From positions 183,504,571 to 183,568,570 of the forward strand of contig NC_081552.1 in the NCBI RefSeq assembly GCF_963082655.1: DNA of 64,000 bases, in the 5' to 3' direction. Origin of the DNA: Stomoxys calcitrans. Lineage: Eukaryota > Arthropoda > Insecta > Diptera > Muscidae. Position 1 is the stretch's first letter; the number at the start of each line of letters is the position of its first letter. Both the position numbers and the translations under genes were made by a program. Shown piece after piece: positions 1 through 11,837 of the stretch. The notes beneath the pieces were generated by a model. That model saw nothing but the letters and a program-made list of their open reading frames with translations, was not told the DNA's origin and made no database searches.

Positions 1-1553
1 TGGAGCTAAAATGAAAGGTATTGGGGGTAGAGCAAGAATTGATATTCACTTTCGGGAACTATTTTTTGGGGGTCCACCCCTTTCCCAAAACATCCCCCAA
101 ACTGGACTTATTTACTGACCATGGGAATATGGGGCTTAAATAAAAGGTATTTCAGTGTAGAATTCGAATCTGATATCCAAATATGGGACCAAGTGTTTTG
201 CGGGGGCCGCCTCTTCCCAAAACATCCCCCAAAGGGGACAAATTTACGACCATAGCAATATGGGTCCCAAATGAAAAATCTTTGGAAGTAAAGCACGAAT
301 CTAATGTCAATATTCGGGAAAAGTGTCTATGGGGCCACCCCACCCCCACAACACCGCCCAAAAAGGAAGTATTTGCTGACTATTGCAATATGAGTCTCAA
401 ATAAAAGGGTTTTTAAAGTGCAACACGAATCCGATATATATTTTCAAGGCCAACTCACTGAGTGGCCGCCCATCCCCCAAAACACCCCCAAGCCGGTCAT
501 GTTTGCCGACTATGAAAATTTGGGAGTAGACCACGTATCTGATATCAACATTAGGGACCAACTGTCCCACCACTATAACAACCCCCAAATAGGACGAATT
601 TTCTCACCAAGTCAATTTGGGTCTTAAAGAGAGTGGAACTAAATATTTATAGTTTTTAGGGCCAATACCCCAAACCGAAAATATTTGCTGACTTTTGCAA
701 TAAGGAGTTCAAATGAGATTAGAAAACGAATTTGGTATACATTTTTGAGGCCAATGGCAATATGGGGTTCAAATATATGAGAATAGAGCACGTTTCTGAT
801 ATATTTTCAGGATTTTCAGGGGGACCAACACAATCCCCAAAACACACCTAAATCGGTCATATTTACCGACGATGTCAATGTGGAGCTTAAATAAAAAGTA
901 TTGGAGGGTAGAACAAGAATTGATACCCACTTTTGGGACCAATTTTCTGGGGGTCTACTCCTTTCCCGAAATACCAGACAAACAGCAATTTTTTACTGAC
1001 CATCGCAATATGGGGCTCAAATAGAGGTATTTAGAAGTAGAATGCGAGTTATATATTCAAATGTAGGACCATGTATTAAGGGCATCACCCCTTCCCCAAA
1101 ACACCCCCAAAGTGTAAACGTTTTTCGACTTTGCCAATATGTGGCTCAAATGAAAGGTATTTGAGATTAGAAAACGAATTAGATAACCAATTTTGGGGCC
1201 ATGTTGTTGGGGGACGCCTCATCGTGTAAACTCCCCTAAACCAATGGCAATATGGGGTTGAAATAAACGGTATTTGAAAGAAGAGCACGATGCTGATATT
1301 TTTCAGTGCCAAGTGTTTGGAGAATGGAGTACACCTTACATCCAAACTTCGTATTTTCGTAGACCAATAAAGATCATATGGGATTCAGATAAAGGCACAT
1401 ATATTGTTAAACTGTTAGTCAAGCGATATATTACTTTCATAGCATGGTATTTCACTAAAAAAATCTTTAATTGTCGAAAATAAATATTCCAAGGAAAATT
1501 TTGTTCCATATCAAGTAAAAGAAGGCGCAGCGGAGCTGGCCCGGGTTAGCTAG
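1..1553 (+). mobile_element. Helitron-like element with ~110-bp minisatellite, 5' end outside window
   Basis: Degenerate tandem units of roughly 110 bp recur with the phrases AAATGAAAGGTATTTG, GAATCTGATATCCAA and CCCCAAAACACCCCC. The array ends in a unique tail (about 1350-1553) with a GC-rich GCGCAGCGGAGC block and finishes GGGTTAGCTAG followed by T. A CTAG end followed by T is the classical Helitron 3' signature. The same tail occurs inverted at 10170 and, degenerated, at 5172. The 5' head seen in related copies (7144, 11838) is not present, so it lies left of the window. No Rep/helicase coding is seen, so the copy is non-autonomous. The Helitron assignment is inference from termini. Confidence 0.55.
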
Positions 1554-1556
1554 TAT

Positions 1557-2041
1557 AACAAATAAAAGCGTGCTAAGTTCGGCCGGGACGAATCTTGGAA
1601 ACCCACCACCATGGATGCTGCTTAAATATGGGAGCTATATCTGGATATAGACCGATTTGGACCGATCTAAATCGGACATAACCGAACACTACATGGAAAT
1701 TTTCAGCCAAATCGGATTGCGGCTTCGAGAGCTCAAAAAGTAAAATCGGGAGATTAGTTTATATGGGAGCTGCATTTGAATCTGAACCAATATGGCCCAT
1801 TTGCAATCCCCAACGACCTACATCGATAACAAGCATCTGTCCAAATTTCAAGCGGCTAGCTTTACGTGTCCAACCTTTATCGTGATTTCGACAGTCGGAC
1901 AGACATGTCTAGATCGACTCAGGACGTCGACACGTACAAGAATAAATATACTTTATGGGGTCTTAGACGAATTTTTCTAGGTGTTACAAACGGAATGACT
2001 AGATTAGTATGACCCATCCTATGGCGGTGGGTATAAAAAAA
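1557..2041 (-). mobile_element. DINE-1-like element (mosaic of subfamilies A and B)
   Basis: It begins AACAAATAAAAGCGTGCTAAG with the TTCGGCCGGG hairpin region and ends GGCGGTGGGTATAAAAA. The core holds the conserved TAGATCGACTCAG and ACTTTATGGGGTC blocks. It abuts the Helitron-like end at 1553 with three bases between them. It is short because it has a single internal monomer. Confidence 0.75.
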
Positions 2042-2186
2042 CTAGAATAAAATGATTTAAATTTTTTATATACTTTTAAAATTCGTTACTTTTGTCATTA
2101 TTTTGGGTATTACATTGGTAGGTTTGGAAGTAATTCATTATATGTCACCTGGTGGTATATTTACCCTGAAGCACTTTCCTTAAAGG

Positions 2187-4251
2187 TCAAGCCCATTTCA
2201 AAGTATTATTGCGGATATATCTTCTAGTTAGGTTAGGTTGAAAAGAGTTCAATGACGGCAATCCTCTGGCCTTCAATGCCAAATCTTCTGCATTTTCATT
2301 TCCCCTTACTTCGTTATGGCCCGGCACCCAAACGATGCGGATTTTGCCATCCTCAGAGAAGGCGTTAATCTCGCTATTACACTGCAAGTCTGTTCGTTCT
2401 ATGCCACGACAACATGTTCTTTGCACGACCAAAATACTGAGGCGTAAGTAAGTATTGGTCTAATTACGCTCCTGTATAACAAGTGGACTATCCTAGGATT
2501 TAGGCCCAATTTCGAGTCTACGGCCCGTCTACATAGTGCCCAACATCTGTGAGCCCTCTCAGTAACGTGGTGCGTTAAATTTGGTCACCCATAGGAGTGG
2601 CGATAAAATGCCCCCCTGTGGCGTGCCCTGTGCCACTTTCTCCCATATATTTATGCCATGCGACACTCAATTTATCCACCTGTTTTATAGCATATGGTTT
2701 ATCCAGTCTCTAAGGACCGGGTCCACCCCGTACTGTTCTAAGGATTGGATCAGTGTGTCGGTCCGCACATTGTTAAAAGCCCCTCGATGTCAATGCATAC
2801 CGCCAGTGTGTTCGTGCAGGACAGTCTCCACCGACCTTCCCTTGACATAGGCATGCTTTTTGTATTTGAGCAGTTCGTTGGATGTCATAGTGTCCACAAT
2901 ACGTTCCATGGTTTTGAGTAGAAAGGATGTAAGGCTTATGGGTCTGTAGGCCTTTGGTGTCGCATAACTTGCCTTGACGGGCTTGTGTATAAACACCACC
3001 CTTGCCTCCTGCACGCTGTGAAAATTTTGGCCAGACGAGGCGCCAGATAGTCTGGCTCTTTCTGTAGTAACGCCGGAAATATTCCTTCAGGTCCGGATGA
3101 CTTAAATGGTTTGCAGCTCCCTAAGGATTCCTTCACCATAAATTCCGTTATTATAAAAATTCGATCAACGTCATTATTCCAAGATTCCGGTGTCTCCGTG
3201 AGTCCCTTTGTATCCTGTGGAAAATGGGTTTTCATCAAAAGCCTCAACATGTCCTCCGTTGTCTCTGCTCTCACTCCCATGCCGTCTACTAAAGTTTCAG
3301 TTTGGACATAGGTTTTTGAGAGAAATTTGTTTATCTTGGCGGCGTCATTAACGCTATCGACCTGTTCGCAGAAAAGTTTCCAGAAAGCACGTTTTGTCGC
3401 TCTGGTAATCTTATTGTATTCCTTGAGCTGTGTGTAATACACATCCCAATAAACTTCTGCTTGCTTACGACGTGCTCTATTAAAAAGTCTGCGGACCTCT
3501 TTCCCAATATTGCGAATCTCCGCGGTCATCCAGGGTCGGACTGATTCTTGGACCGATTTCCTTTCCCGAAGAGGACAACTATCTTCAAAGGACCCCATCA
3601 GTACAGTCGTAACCCTGTTGACATTTTCGTCAATGGCTTCTATGCTTGGACAATCTAAATTATCTTGCCCAAGTCTTCTTCTAAGTAGCCTTCCGAATTT
3701 TGTCCTGTTGGTTTTCAACTTATTGCGTAAGCTTATCGGATTCGGCGCTGGCCGTGTTATTCTAAACCTAATGTAGCGATGGTCAGAGAAGAGTGTTCCA
3801 TGAAGACCCTCCAATTCTGAACCTCATCGATTAGATTTTCCGAACATATCGTCACATCTAATACCTCCTCCCTAATCCTATCATCAAAGGTAGCGGTGTT
3901 ACCAATATTAAGTGTTATTAGGTCGTGAGTATTCAAGAACTCTGCCAGGGCTTGGCCCCGGTTATTAATGTTGGCACTACCCCAATAAATGTGGTGAGAG
4001 TTCGCATCGCACCCTATTAGTACCTCGTTTGCTGTCTGTCTTGCTTTCCTCACCAGCCATTGCAGCTCCGACGTTGGTGGCGGTGTCGGAGGGTCGAAAG
4101 ACAGACAAAGTGATGGCAGGTATGCTCCACCGTCTCCCTGTCTCACCACTGTTGCATCCGACGTTGACAACTCCGTGGAAAATATATAATTCAAATTTTT
4201 ATGACAAATAACGCAGGTCCTCGGCGAAGTACCAGTGTTAATATAGAACAA
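2187..4251 (-). pseudogene. Decayed non-LTR retrotransposon ORF2 (endonuclease, RT, RNase H)
   Basis: Read on the minus strand, 4251-3757 gives the C-terminal part of an APE-type endonuclease (DANSHHIYWGS, then a shifted SDHRYI). 3814-2936 gives the linker and RT start. 3014-2580 gives RT blocks (YRPISLTSFLLKTMERI, GTPQGGILSPLLW), and 2432-2187 an RNase H tail (WVPGHNEVRGNENAEDLALK). Several frameshifts separate the pieces. Directly after SPLLW the reading continues into the post-RT NAPRYxTERAHRCWAL region, so the segment carrying the catalytic YADD is deleted. RNase H downstream of RT points to the I/LOA/R1 group rather than Jockey. It is not functional. Confidence 0.8.
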
Positions 4252-4324
4252 TTCTATCTACTAGTAAGTGGTTACAGAATCTTGTTTTGGGTTACCCACT
4301 GACTTACCCAGTAATATGACTTTT

Positions 4325-5045
4325 TGCTGGGAAGTCATAGCATTTCAGCCAAGTCAGGTGAAAATTCAGACCTCTAAGAGCTCTAGAAGTCAAATCCGAG
4401 GACCATTTTTTATGGGAACTTTGTCAGTCTAAATATAAACCGTTTCGGATCATACTTAGCACGGATGTTGAAGGTCATAGCAGAAGTCTGTGTAAAATTT
4501 CAGATGAAAATTGAGACTTCCGGGGGCTCAAGAAGTCAAAACCGGGAATTGATTTATATGCGAGGTTATCAGTTTATTGACCGATTTGGAATTCGACAAA
4601 TTCCTTTTCTAAATTTCCGCAAAAATCCAATGAAAATTGAGGACCCTAGTGTCTTAAGACTGGGGGATCGGTGTATGTGGGGCTATATCCAAATCTGAAC
4701 CGATATGGCCCATTTGCAATCCTCAACGACCCACAACGATTCAATCCCATGACAGCCGGTTGTACGTACCGGATTGACCCGATAGAATCCTTTATCGGAA
4801 AGGACTGACGCCTACTACTACTACAACAACAACAACCAACAACGGCAAGTAGTATCTGTGAAAAATTTCAAGCGGATATCTTTATTCTTTCGAACTCTGT
4901 CGTGATTTCGACAGACGGACGGACGGACATGACTAGATCGACTCAGAGTGTTACGACGGTCATGAATATATACTCTTTAGGGTCTCAGTTCGAAGTTTTA
5001 CAAATGGAATGGCTAGATAATTATGCAAGTATGTATGATATTTAA
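4325..5045 (-). mobile_element. Degenerate DINE-1-like element
   Basis: Internal monomers (GTCATAGCAGAAGTC, GAAGTCAAAACCGGG) and the subfamily block GGACGGACATGACTAGATCGAC are recognisable, ending near ACAAATGGAATGGCTAGA. The hairpin end that should lie at low coordinates is missing. A short SINE-like unit interrupts it at 4739-4838. Confidence 0.6.
4739..4838 (+). mobile_element. Short SINE-like retroposon with (CAA)n tail, copy 1
   Basis: About 100 bp with the core ATGACAGCCGGTTGTACG, then ACCGGATTGACCCGAT, ending in CTACAACAACAACAAC. The same sequence occurs at 40047-40148. It interrupts a DINE-like monomer exactly where related copies read through. ACAACG occurs on both sides but partly overlaps the CAA tail, so this target duplication is weak. 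Confidence 0.55.
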
Positions 5046-5084
5046 TTTTTTGATCTCTCACTTTTCTTTTATTCGTTTCGGTTT

Positions 5085-5171
5085 ATAAAGAGAAAACGTA
5101 CAAAGAACTTCACAAATGTCATTCATGGTGGACGATATAAACAAATTTCACCCTGCTGAACTTTATACGCT
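5085..5171 (+). mobile_element. DINE-1-like 3' end fragment
   Basis: The segment CATTCATGGTGGACGATATA followed by GCTGAACTTTATACGCT is a degraded form of the conserved hairpin end (ATGGTGGAGGGTATATAAG...CTTAGCACGCT). It directly precedes the tail of the next Helitron-like element. Confidence 0.5.
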
Positions 5172-5314
5172 ACTAGGTGAACCGGGCCCGAGAGTTTTCG
5201 GGGGTGGGGTGGTCCCCCAAACACTTGACCCTGAAAAAATATCAGCACGGTGCTCTTCTCTCAAATACCAATTATTTAAACACCATATTGCCATTGGTTT
5301 AAGGTGAGTTTATA

Positions 5315-5509
5315 AAGGGTGATTTTTTTGAGGTTAGGATTTTCATGCATTAGTATTTGACAGATCACGTGGGATTTCAGACATGGTGTCAAAGAGAAAG
5401 ATGCTCAGTATGCTTTGACATTTCATCATGAATAGACTTACTAACGAGCAACGCTTGCAAATCATTGAATTTTATTACCAAAATCAGTGTTCGGTTCGAA
5501 ATGTGTTCA
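5315..5509. repeat. Left terminal inverted repeat of the mariner MITE
   Basis: 195 bp; by eye it is the reverse complement of 5727-5921 throughout. The repeat itself contains what looks like the transposase start region (ATGAATAGACTTACTAACG), so the deletion left both termini with N-terminal coding sequence. Confidence 0.88.
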
Positions 5510-5726
5510 AATTTTGACAAATTTTGTTCAGCGATGAGGCTCATTTCTGGTTGAATGGCTACGTAAATAAGCAAAATTGCCGCATTTGGAGTGAAGAGCA
5601 ACCAGAAGCCGTTCAAGAACTGCCCATGCATCCCGAAAAATGCACTGTTTGGTGTGGTTTGTACGCTGGTGGAGTCATTGGACCGTATTTTTTCAAAGAT
5701 GCTGTTGGACGCAACGTTACGGTGAA

Positions 5727-5921
5727 TGAACACATTTCGAACCGAACACTGATTTTGGTAATAAAATTCAATGATTTGCAAGCGTTGCTCGTTAGTAAGT
5801 CTATTCATGATGAAATGTCAAAGCATACTGAGCATCTTTCTCTTTGACACCATGTCTGAAATCCCACGTGATCTGTCAAATACTAATGCATGAAAATCCT
5901 AACCTCAAAAAAATCACCCTT
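5727..5921. repeat. Right terminal inverted repeat of the mariner MITE
   Basis: Mirror of 5315-5509, ending AAATCACCCTT next to the TA target duplication. Confidence 0.88.
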
Positions 5922-6953
5922 TAGGATGAGACGTCCCCCAAACACTTGGCCCCAAAATAGGTTATCAAATTCGTTTTCTAATCTCAAATACCTTTCGATT
6001 GAGCAACATATTGCCATGGTCGGTAAATTTAAACCTTTGTGGGGGGGGGGTTTTGGGGAAGGGGCAATGCCCCAAACACATGGTCCCACATTTGGATAAA
6101 AGATTCGTATTCTACACCCAAATATCTTTGAGCCCCACGTTGCGATGGTCAGCTAATAAATGCTGTTTATGGAGTATTTTGGGGAAGGAGAAGACGCTCA
6201 GAAATTTGGTCCCGAAAGTGGGTATCAATTTTCTCCCCCCTTCTCCCCAATACCTTTCATTTGAGCTCCACATTGACATGATAGTTAAATATGTCCCCAA
6301 AACACCCCTTTTTGGGGTGCTCCCCTAAACACTTAGCCCTGAAAATATATAAGCATCGTGCTCTACTCTCAAATATCATTCAACATTGTAAATCAAATCT
6401 GTTTTCTAATCTCAAATACCTTTCATTTAAACCCTTTACTGTAAAAGTCAGCAAATATCTTCCGTTTGGGGTATGGGCCCTAAAAACTGTCAATATCGAG
6501 CTCCACTCTCTTTAAGACCCAAATTGTCATGGTGAGCAAATACGTCCTATCTGAGGATTGTTATTGGGGTGGGACGTCCCCTAGATACTAGATAGTTGGT
6601 CCCAAATGTTGATATCTGATTTGTGACCTACTTCCAAATACCTTTCATTCGATCGGTTTGGGGCATGTGACATGGGCCTGAAAATATATATCAGATTCGT
6701 GTTCAAGTCAAAAATACTTCTCATTTGAGCCCCATATTGCAATGGTCAGCAAATAGATCATTTTTCCCAAATATTGATATCAGATTCGTGCTTAATTCCC
6801 GAAGACCTTTCATTTGAGCCTCATATTAGTATAGTCGAAAATTTGTGCTCTTTGGGGGGCGTTTTTGAGAAGGGCGGCCCCTAAACACTTGATCCCACGT
6901 TTGGGATCTACGAGATCTGGCGTTTCCAAAAATTAGGGAAAGCGGGAGGGTCT

Positions 6954-6978
6954 CCCCCCCCCCCCCCCCCCCCCCCCC
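6954..6978. repeat. Poly-C tract, 25 bases
   Basis: An uninterrupted run of C within the head domain of the Helitron-like element. The corresponding position at 12017-12021 has only CCCCC, so the tract expanded in this copy or its length is uncertain in assembly. Confidence 0.85.
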
Positions 6979-7318
6979 TCAAATATCAAAAAATGTAGTA
7001 ACCTATTTTTACCACGGCATCATTATCCACCATCTGTTGAAGAAAATCGGTTCAGCCGTTTGTAAGCCTATAGGGAATTCACAAACAAACAAATAAACAA
7101 GCAAACAAACAAGCACAAATTGATTTGTTTATATAAGAAGAAGATTACTTGTTTATTTAATCTTCACTGCCAAATCTGTTTTAGCAGTAAAAGTTAAAGT
7201 TACTCTTATTTTTTATAGTGTGCTTAGCCTTTCAATAAGTCACGTTCACTTATTGCTCTTAGTTCCCCCAAGAGCCTTTAATAATGCTACCTATTACTAG
7301 TATTATCCTGCCCTCATG

Positions 7319-7760
7319 AGTATGCTTTAAAATTATGAGCTTCTGTTTCCCCCCTAAATCGTTGGGTATGGAAAACTACGATAATAGTTCAATTGTTACG
7401 AATCAGATTTATGAGAAATTCAGAATCCTTGGCAGTATGAAGGAAAAATTGTGCAAATTCAATGCAAGTTGTCAGCAATGGTGGGTAGAAGATGAAAATA
7501 CTTATTTGTTAGTCTTTAATATTCGAAGCATTTCTTTTTTTACCCCCGTAAGTATGCTTTACAATTTTGAACTTTTATTTGCCTAAAAAAACTCATCATT
7601 TGCCTATAAAAAGATCTACGATAATATTGCATAGTTAAGAAGGAATGTTTTGCAAAATCCAGTATTTTTAGCAATATGAAGGAAAAAATTGTGCTATGGT
7701 GCTGTGGAAGATACTGAAATGTCATCTCTGTAAGTCTTTAACAATAAACTGTCTGTAATA
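7319..7760. repeat. Two diverged direct repeats, ~232-bp period
   Basis: AGTATGCTTTAAAATT at 7319 and AGTATGCTTTACAATTTTG at 7551 start two units. Both then contain ATCTACGATAATA-like, GGCAATATGAAGGAAAAA-like and GAAGATACTGAAAT-like sequences in the same order. The units are AT-rich, without coding potential, and belong to no family otherwise seen here. The 7145-7318 and 7761-7950 flanks show nothing recognisable. Confidence 0.55.
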
Positions 7761-7959
7761 ATAATAATTGATATTGTAAATAAATAGTACTATGGAATGG
7801 CATAGAATTTCATTTGGTTCTACTTATACCTCTGTTGGTAGTTAACTTAGCAAAAGCAGGATTAAATTTCCAAGGATATATCCCAGTGATTTTAACTCCT
7901 TAATATGTACAATTTATCCCAAAATGAATGGAAATGAGGCCCCTTATCATTGAGCTTAA

Positions 7960-10160
7960 ACTAGTTGAAGAGCCTTGAAAGCCATATCTGCCAGATATGC
8001 GGAAAGTTGGATATAAACGAAAGGGGTGAGCTACCTATCGAATAAGTTGCAATTTGGCGATTTGTAATAAATAGAATAAACCGACCTTTTTTACAAAGAA
8101 CGGGCAGGAGGTACTGGTTGTTACCTTTGTATCGGAAGATCCAAGCGGAAGGATATGCGACTGGGAAGTGTTGGATGACCACAGTTTCTCCAATCATCGT
8201 TATATTAGTTTCAGACTTGGAGAAAATACTGAAGAAGACTTGCGGACTGAAATATCTCTGTCCGGCATACATTCTGCACCACTATTCCTTCTAGACCTGA
8301 AAAGGAAGTGGAAATTGAGTAGGATATAGACATAATGGTCAAGCGGATCACAAAGGTCCTGAGTGACTCGTTTATGTTAGGATCTCATGGAGCCAAGCCA
8401 AGGTGCAAACAGCTACCGACTTGGTGGACCCCGGAACTTGTTGGACTAAGGAAGGGTTGTAGAAACTCTTAAACAAGGCAAAACCCAAAAGGACACCACA
8501 CGACTAGGATGTCTCAGAGGGCGAGCTAAGTAATACTTGAGCGAGCTGAAAAAGGCACAGAACAAATGCTGGGTAGAATTCTGCGGCTCCCTGGAGAATA
8601 TACCTGAGACCTCTATACTAAGAAAGATTCCAGCTTCGAAAACTATTACGGTGGGATATATATTCAGAAGTCAGAAAAAGTTTGGACAATGTATAGTGAG
8701 CAGGTGAACAGGTTTTCACTGATATGCATTCGTCGAAGCTTATTGGGAAACTCCTTTGGATGCTAAAAAGTTTTGACACCTTTAAACCGTCCGGCGATGA
8801 TGATTTATCACCGGTTCCGATAGGGTGTCTTTTCTTTGTTTGTATCAGCATGTCGTATGGGATGGAGGGACATAAGGGTCATTTTCATTCCAAAAACAAG
8901 GGGAAACCTTACCACACGAAGGCGAAAGATTTTCGTTGTATAAGTCTGTCATTCTTGATGCTATAGACTCTAAAGAGGTTGAGAGAAACGTATATAAGGG
9001 CAAAGATCCCTGGAGATGGCCTGTCCGGGCAACAGCTTACACATAGTATGGACAAGTCCACTGAAACAGCCATTCACTAACTAGTAGGCTACGTGGAAGG
9101 TTCTCTCGCTGTCAGGGGAATACACAATGAAGCATTTCTTGCCATTGAGGGTGCTCTCAATTATGTAAAACCAACGTCAATCTTGAGGGGAGTTGGAGTT
9201 TCAAGGCATTAATACTAAAGTAAGAAAATTTTTTAATAACTCATTAACTTAGTAAGGGATACATTACCGCAGGCTAGGGATCTGTAGATTTACAAAGATG
9301 GGTTAGCAGAGTGACACTTCAACGAGGTGTACTGTATCCTCTACTCTGGAATATAGAAGAAGTTAGTGTTAAGAAGAAGTTAGTGTGCTTGGAAAAAAGG
9401 AGTAAAAGTGGTCGCGTATGATGATTACGTGGCTATTGCGGCTGCAACGGCAGTCGCAGACAATCAGCGGTATCGAGCGGAGAGTCTCAGTGAGAGGTCT
9501 GGCGGCTCCGGCTCTTGCACAAATACTGAGTGCCTACGATGCTCGATATGACAAAGCGAGTAAGTGGCGCCTTTAAATGATAAATGGCCACCCACCAAGT
9601 GATCAGTCAGGAACTGTTTGGAGTTCAACTGGAAGTAGTTGGACTACGTGATTGGACCAGAGTACTTAATCTGGTACCACAAAAGTCAGGAGCCCCTGGA
9701 ACTTCGGTTCCAGCCTCACTATATTTAGACCAGAGTTGGTAGCAATGTGATGGCTGTGGTTTACACCAAATACCGCAGGAAGGGCAATTCGATGCTCGGT
9801 GTGGTGTTGCATGTAACCAACTTCCGCCGCTAACCAAGAGGAGATTTCGTCCAAATAATGTGGAATCGAATTAGTACTCATGCTGCTATCGATCATGTAT
9901 GGGGGCTTTGGGGAATGCTTTATATTCACCCGGCGTTAAGAGCCCTGCAGGATTAAACCAACACGGCAGGTGCCTGCATAAAACACCACTAGGACTTGTG
10001 CCCTTGTTCCATTTACTTATGGCGCTACATACCTGTGTGTTTTGTTGGACAAGAAATTGAATTTAAAATCCAACATTTTGGAAAGGCAAGAAAGGCAACT
10101 TAAACATAAAATCGCACATGCTGTCAAAAGAAGTAGGTTTATCGCCATTCATTTATTTTT
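7960..10160 (+). pseudogene. Decayed non-LTR retrotransposon (endonuclease tail, RT, post-RT)
   Basis: Plus-strand fragments follow the order of a non-LTR ORF2. They are LDINERGEL, a shifted SEDPSGRICDWEVLDDHSFS-NHRYISF endonuclease end, a linker with AELKKAQNK-like residues, SFDTFKPSGDDDLSPV, AKDFRCISLSF, then RVSRVTLQRGVLYPLLW. The catalytic box reads VVAYDDYVA instead of AYADD. Around 10030-10120 a VLLDKKLNLKSNILERQ post-RT block remains. Frames change repeatedly and stops are common. The fragment at 31646-32810 is a paralogue. It is dead but long enough to classify. Confidence 0.7.
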
Positions 10161-10169
10161 ATACTTTTA

Positions 10170-11837
10170 CTAGCTGACCCGGGCCCGCTCCGCTGCGCCT
10201 TCTTTTACTTAATATGGAACAAAAGTTTCCTTGGAATATTTATTTTCTAAGATCTTTTAGTGAAATACCATGCTTACTTGACTAACAGTTTAACAGTATA
10301 AGTGCCTTTATCTGAATCCATTATGATATTTATTGGTCTACTAATTTAAGTTTGGATGTAAGGTGTACTCCATTCTTAAAATACTTTATTTCAGCCCATC
10401 TACTCATGATTTCTGACTTAGTGGTGTTTTCGGGGAGAGGTGGTCCCCCAGATACTTGGCCCTGAAAAAATATCAGCATCGTGATCTTCTCTCAAATACC
10501 ATTTATTTAAACCCCCTATTGCCATTGGCTTAAGAGGAGTTTACAGGATGAGGCGTCCTCCAAACACATGGCCACAAAATAAGTTATCAAATTCGTTTTC
10601 TAATCTCAAATACCTTTCATTTGAGCCACATATTGGCATGGTCGAAAAATGTTTTCCCTTTGGGGGTGTTTTGGGAAATGGTATATGCCCTAAATACATG
10701 GTCCTACATTTGGATATCAAATTCGTATTCTACTCCCAAATACCTTTATTTGAGCCCAATATTGCGATGGCCACTAAAAAATTGCTCTTTGTGGGGTATT
10801 TTGGGAAAGGGGTAGACCCCCAGAAAATTGGTCCCGAAAATGGGTATCAACTCTTGCTCTACCCCCCAAAACTTTTCGTTTAAGCTCCACATTGACATGG
10901 TCTGTAAATATGCCCGATTAAGGGGTGTTTTGGGCATTGGATGGTCCCCCAAACAAAGTCCCGAAAATATATCAGCAACGTGCTCTATTCTCATATATCC
11001 ATATATATCATTTATTTGAACCCCATATTGCCATTGCACTCAAAATTGGATATCAAATTCGTTTTCTAATCTCATTTAAACTCCTAATTGCAAAAGTCAG
11101 CAAATATGGGGTATTGGCCCTAAAAACTACGAATATTTAGCTCCACTCTCTTTAAGACCCAAATTGTCTTGGTGAGCAAATACGTCCTACTTGGGGGTTA
11201 TGGTGGTAGGACGTCCGCTTGACAGTTGGCCCCTAATGTTGATATCAGATACGTGGTCTACTCCCACATACCTTTAATTTGAGCCCCATATTTCCAAGTC
11301 GGCAAAAATGACCGGCTTGGGGGGTTTTTTGGGGGATGGGCGGCCACTCAGTGAGTTGGCCTTGAAAATATATATCGGATTCGTGTTCCACTTTAAAAAC
11401 CCTCTTATTTGAGCCTCATATTGCAATAGTCACAAAATACTTACTATTTGGGTGGTGTTGTGGGGGTGGCGTGGCCCCATAGACACTTTTCCCGAATATT
11501 GATATCAAAGTCGTGCTTTACGCCCAAAGACCTTTCGTTTGAGCCCCATATTGCTATGGTCGTAAATTTGTCCCCTTTGGGGATGTTTTTGGTGAGAGGC
11601 GGCCTCCCAAACTCTTGGACCCATATTTGGATATCAGATTCGTATTCTACATTCAAATACCTTTTATTTAAGCCCCATATTCCCATGGTCAGTAAATAAG
11701 TCCTGTTTGGGGGGTGTTTTGGGGAAGGGGTGGACCCCAGAAACGTGGTCCCACATTTGGATATCAGATTCGTTTTCTACTCGCAAATACCTTTCATTTG
11801 AGTCCCATATTGCAATGGTTCGTCCGATTACCAGTAA
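10170..11837 (-). mobile_element. Helitron-like element, left arm of an inverted pair
   Basis: The low end is the intact tail in reverse: A then CTAGCTGACCCGGGCCCG at 10170, equivalent to ...GGGTCAGCTAG|T. The unique tail (to about 10430) and ~110-bp array in minus orientation follow. It has no head of its own; it runs directly into the head of the plus-strand copy at 11838. Its units mirror those at 12103-13030. Confidence 0.55.

Larger units (their letters stand above)
5315..5921 (+). mobile_element. Tc1/mariner-type MITE with transposase remnant
   Basis: A 607-bp unit starts AAGGGTGATTTTTTTGAGG and ends with its reverse complement, flanked by TA at 5313-5314 and 5922-5923. The inverted repeats are 195 bp (5315-5509, 5727-5921). 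The 217-bp interior encodes a plus-strand transposase fragment around 5524-5720, with FSDEAHFWLNGYVNKQN, RIWSEEQPEA and VWCGLYAGGVIGPYFF. This is the second catalytic aspartate region of a Tc1/mariner superfamily enzyme. The rest of the transposase is absent, so it is a deletion derivative that would need enzyme in trans. Confidence 0.9.
5172..7144 (-). mobile_element. Helitron-like minisatellite element, interrupted by a mariner MITE
   Basis: Its low end is a degraded tail (ACTAGGTGAACCGGGCCCG). The ~110-bp array follows in minus orientation. The high end is the head: the reverse complement reads AGTAATCTTCTTCTTATATA, a GTTTGTTTGTTTG stretch and the AACGGCTGAACCGATTTTCTT block, as at 11838. 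A 25-base poly-C tract at 6954-6978 sits in the head domain. The Tc1/mariner MITE at 5315-5921 is a later insertion. Confidence 0.55.

Noticed and set aside
9666..9929. 87-codon minus-strand frame
   Set aside because: It lies within the plus-strand retroelement relic and has no recognisable motif.
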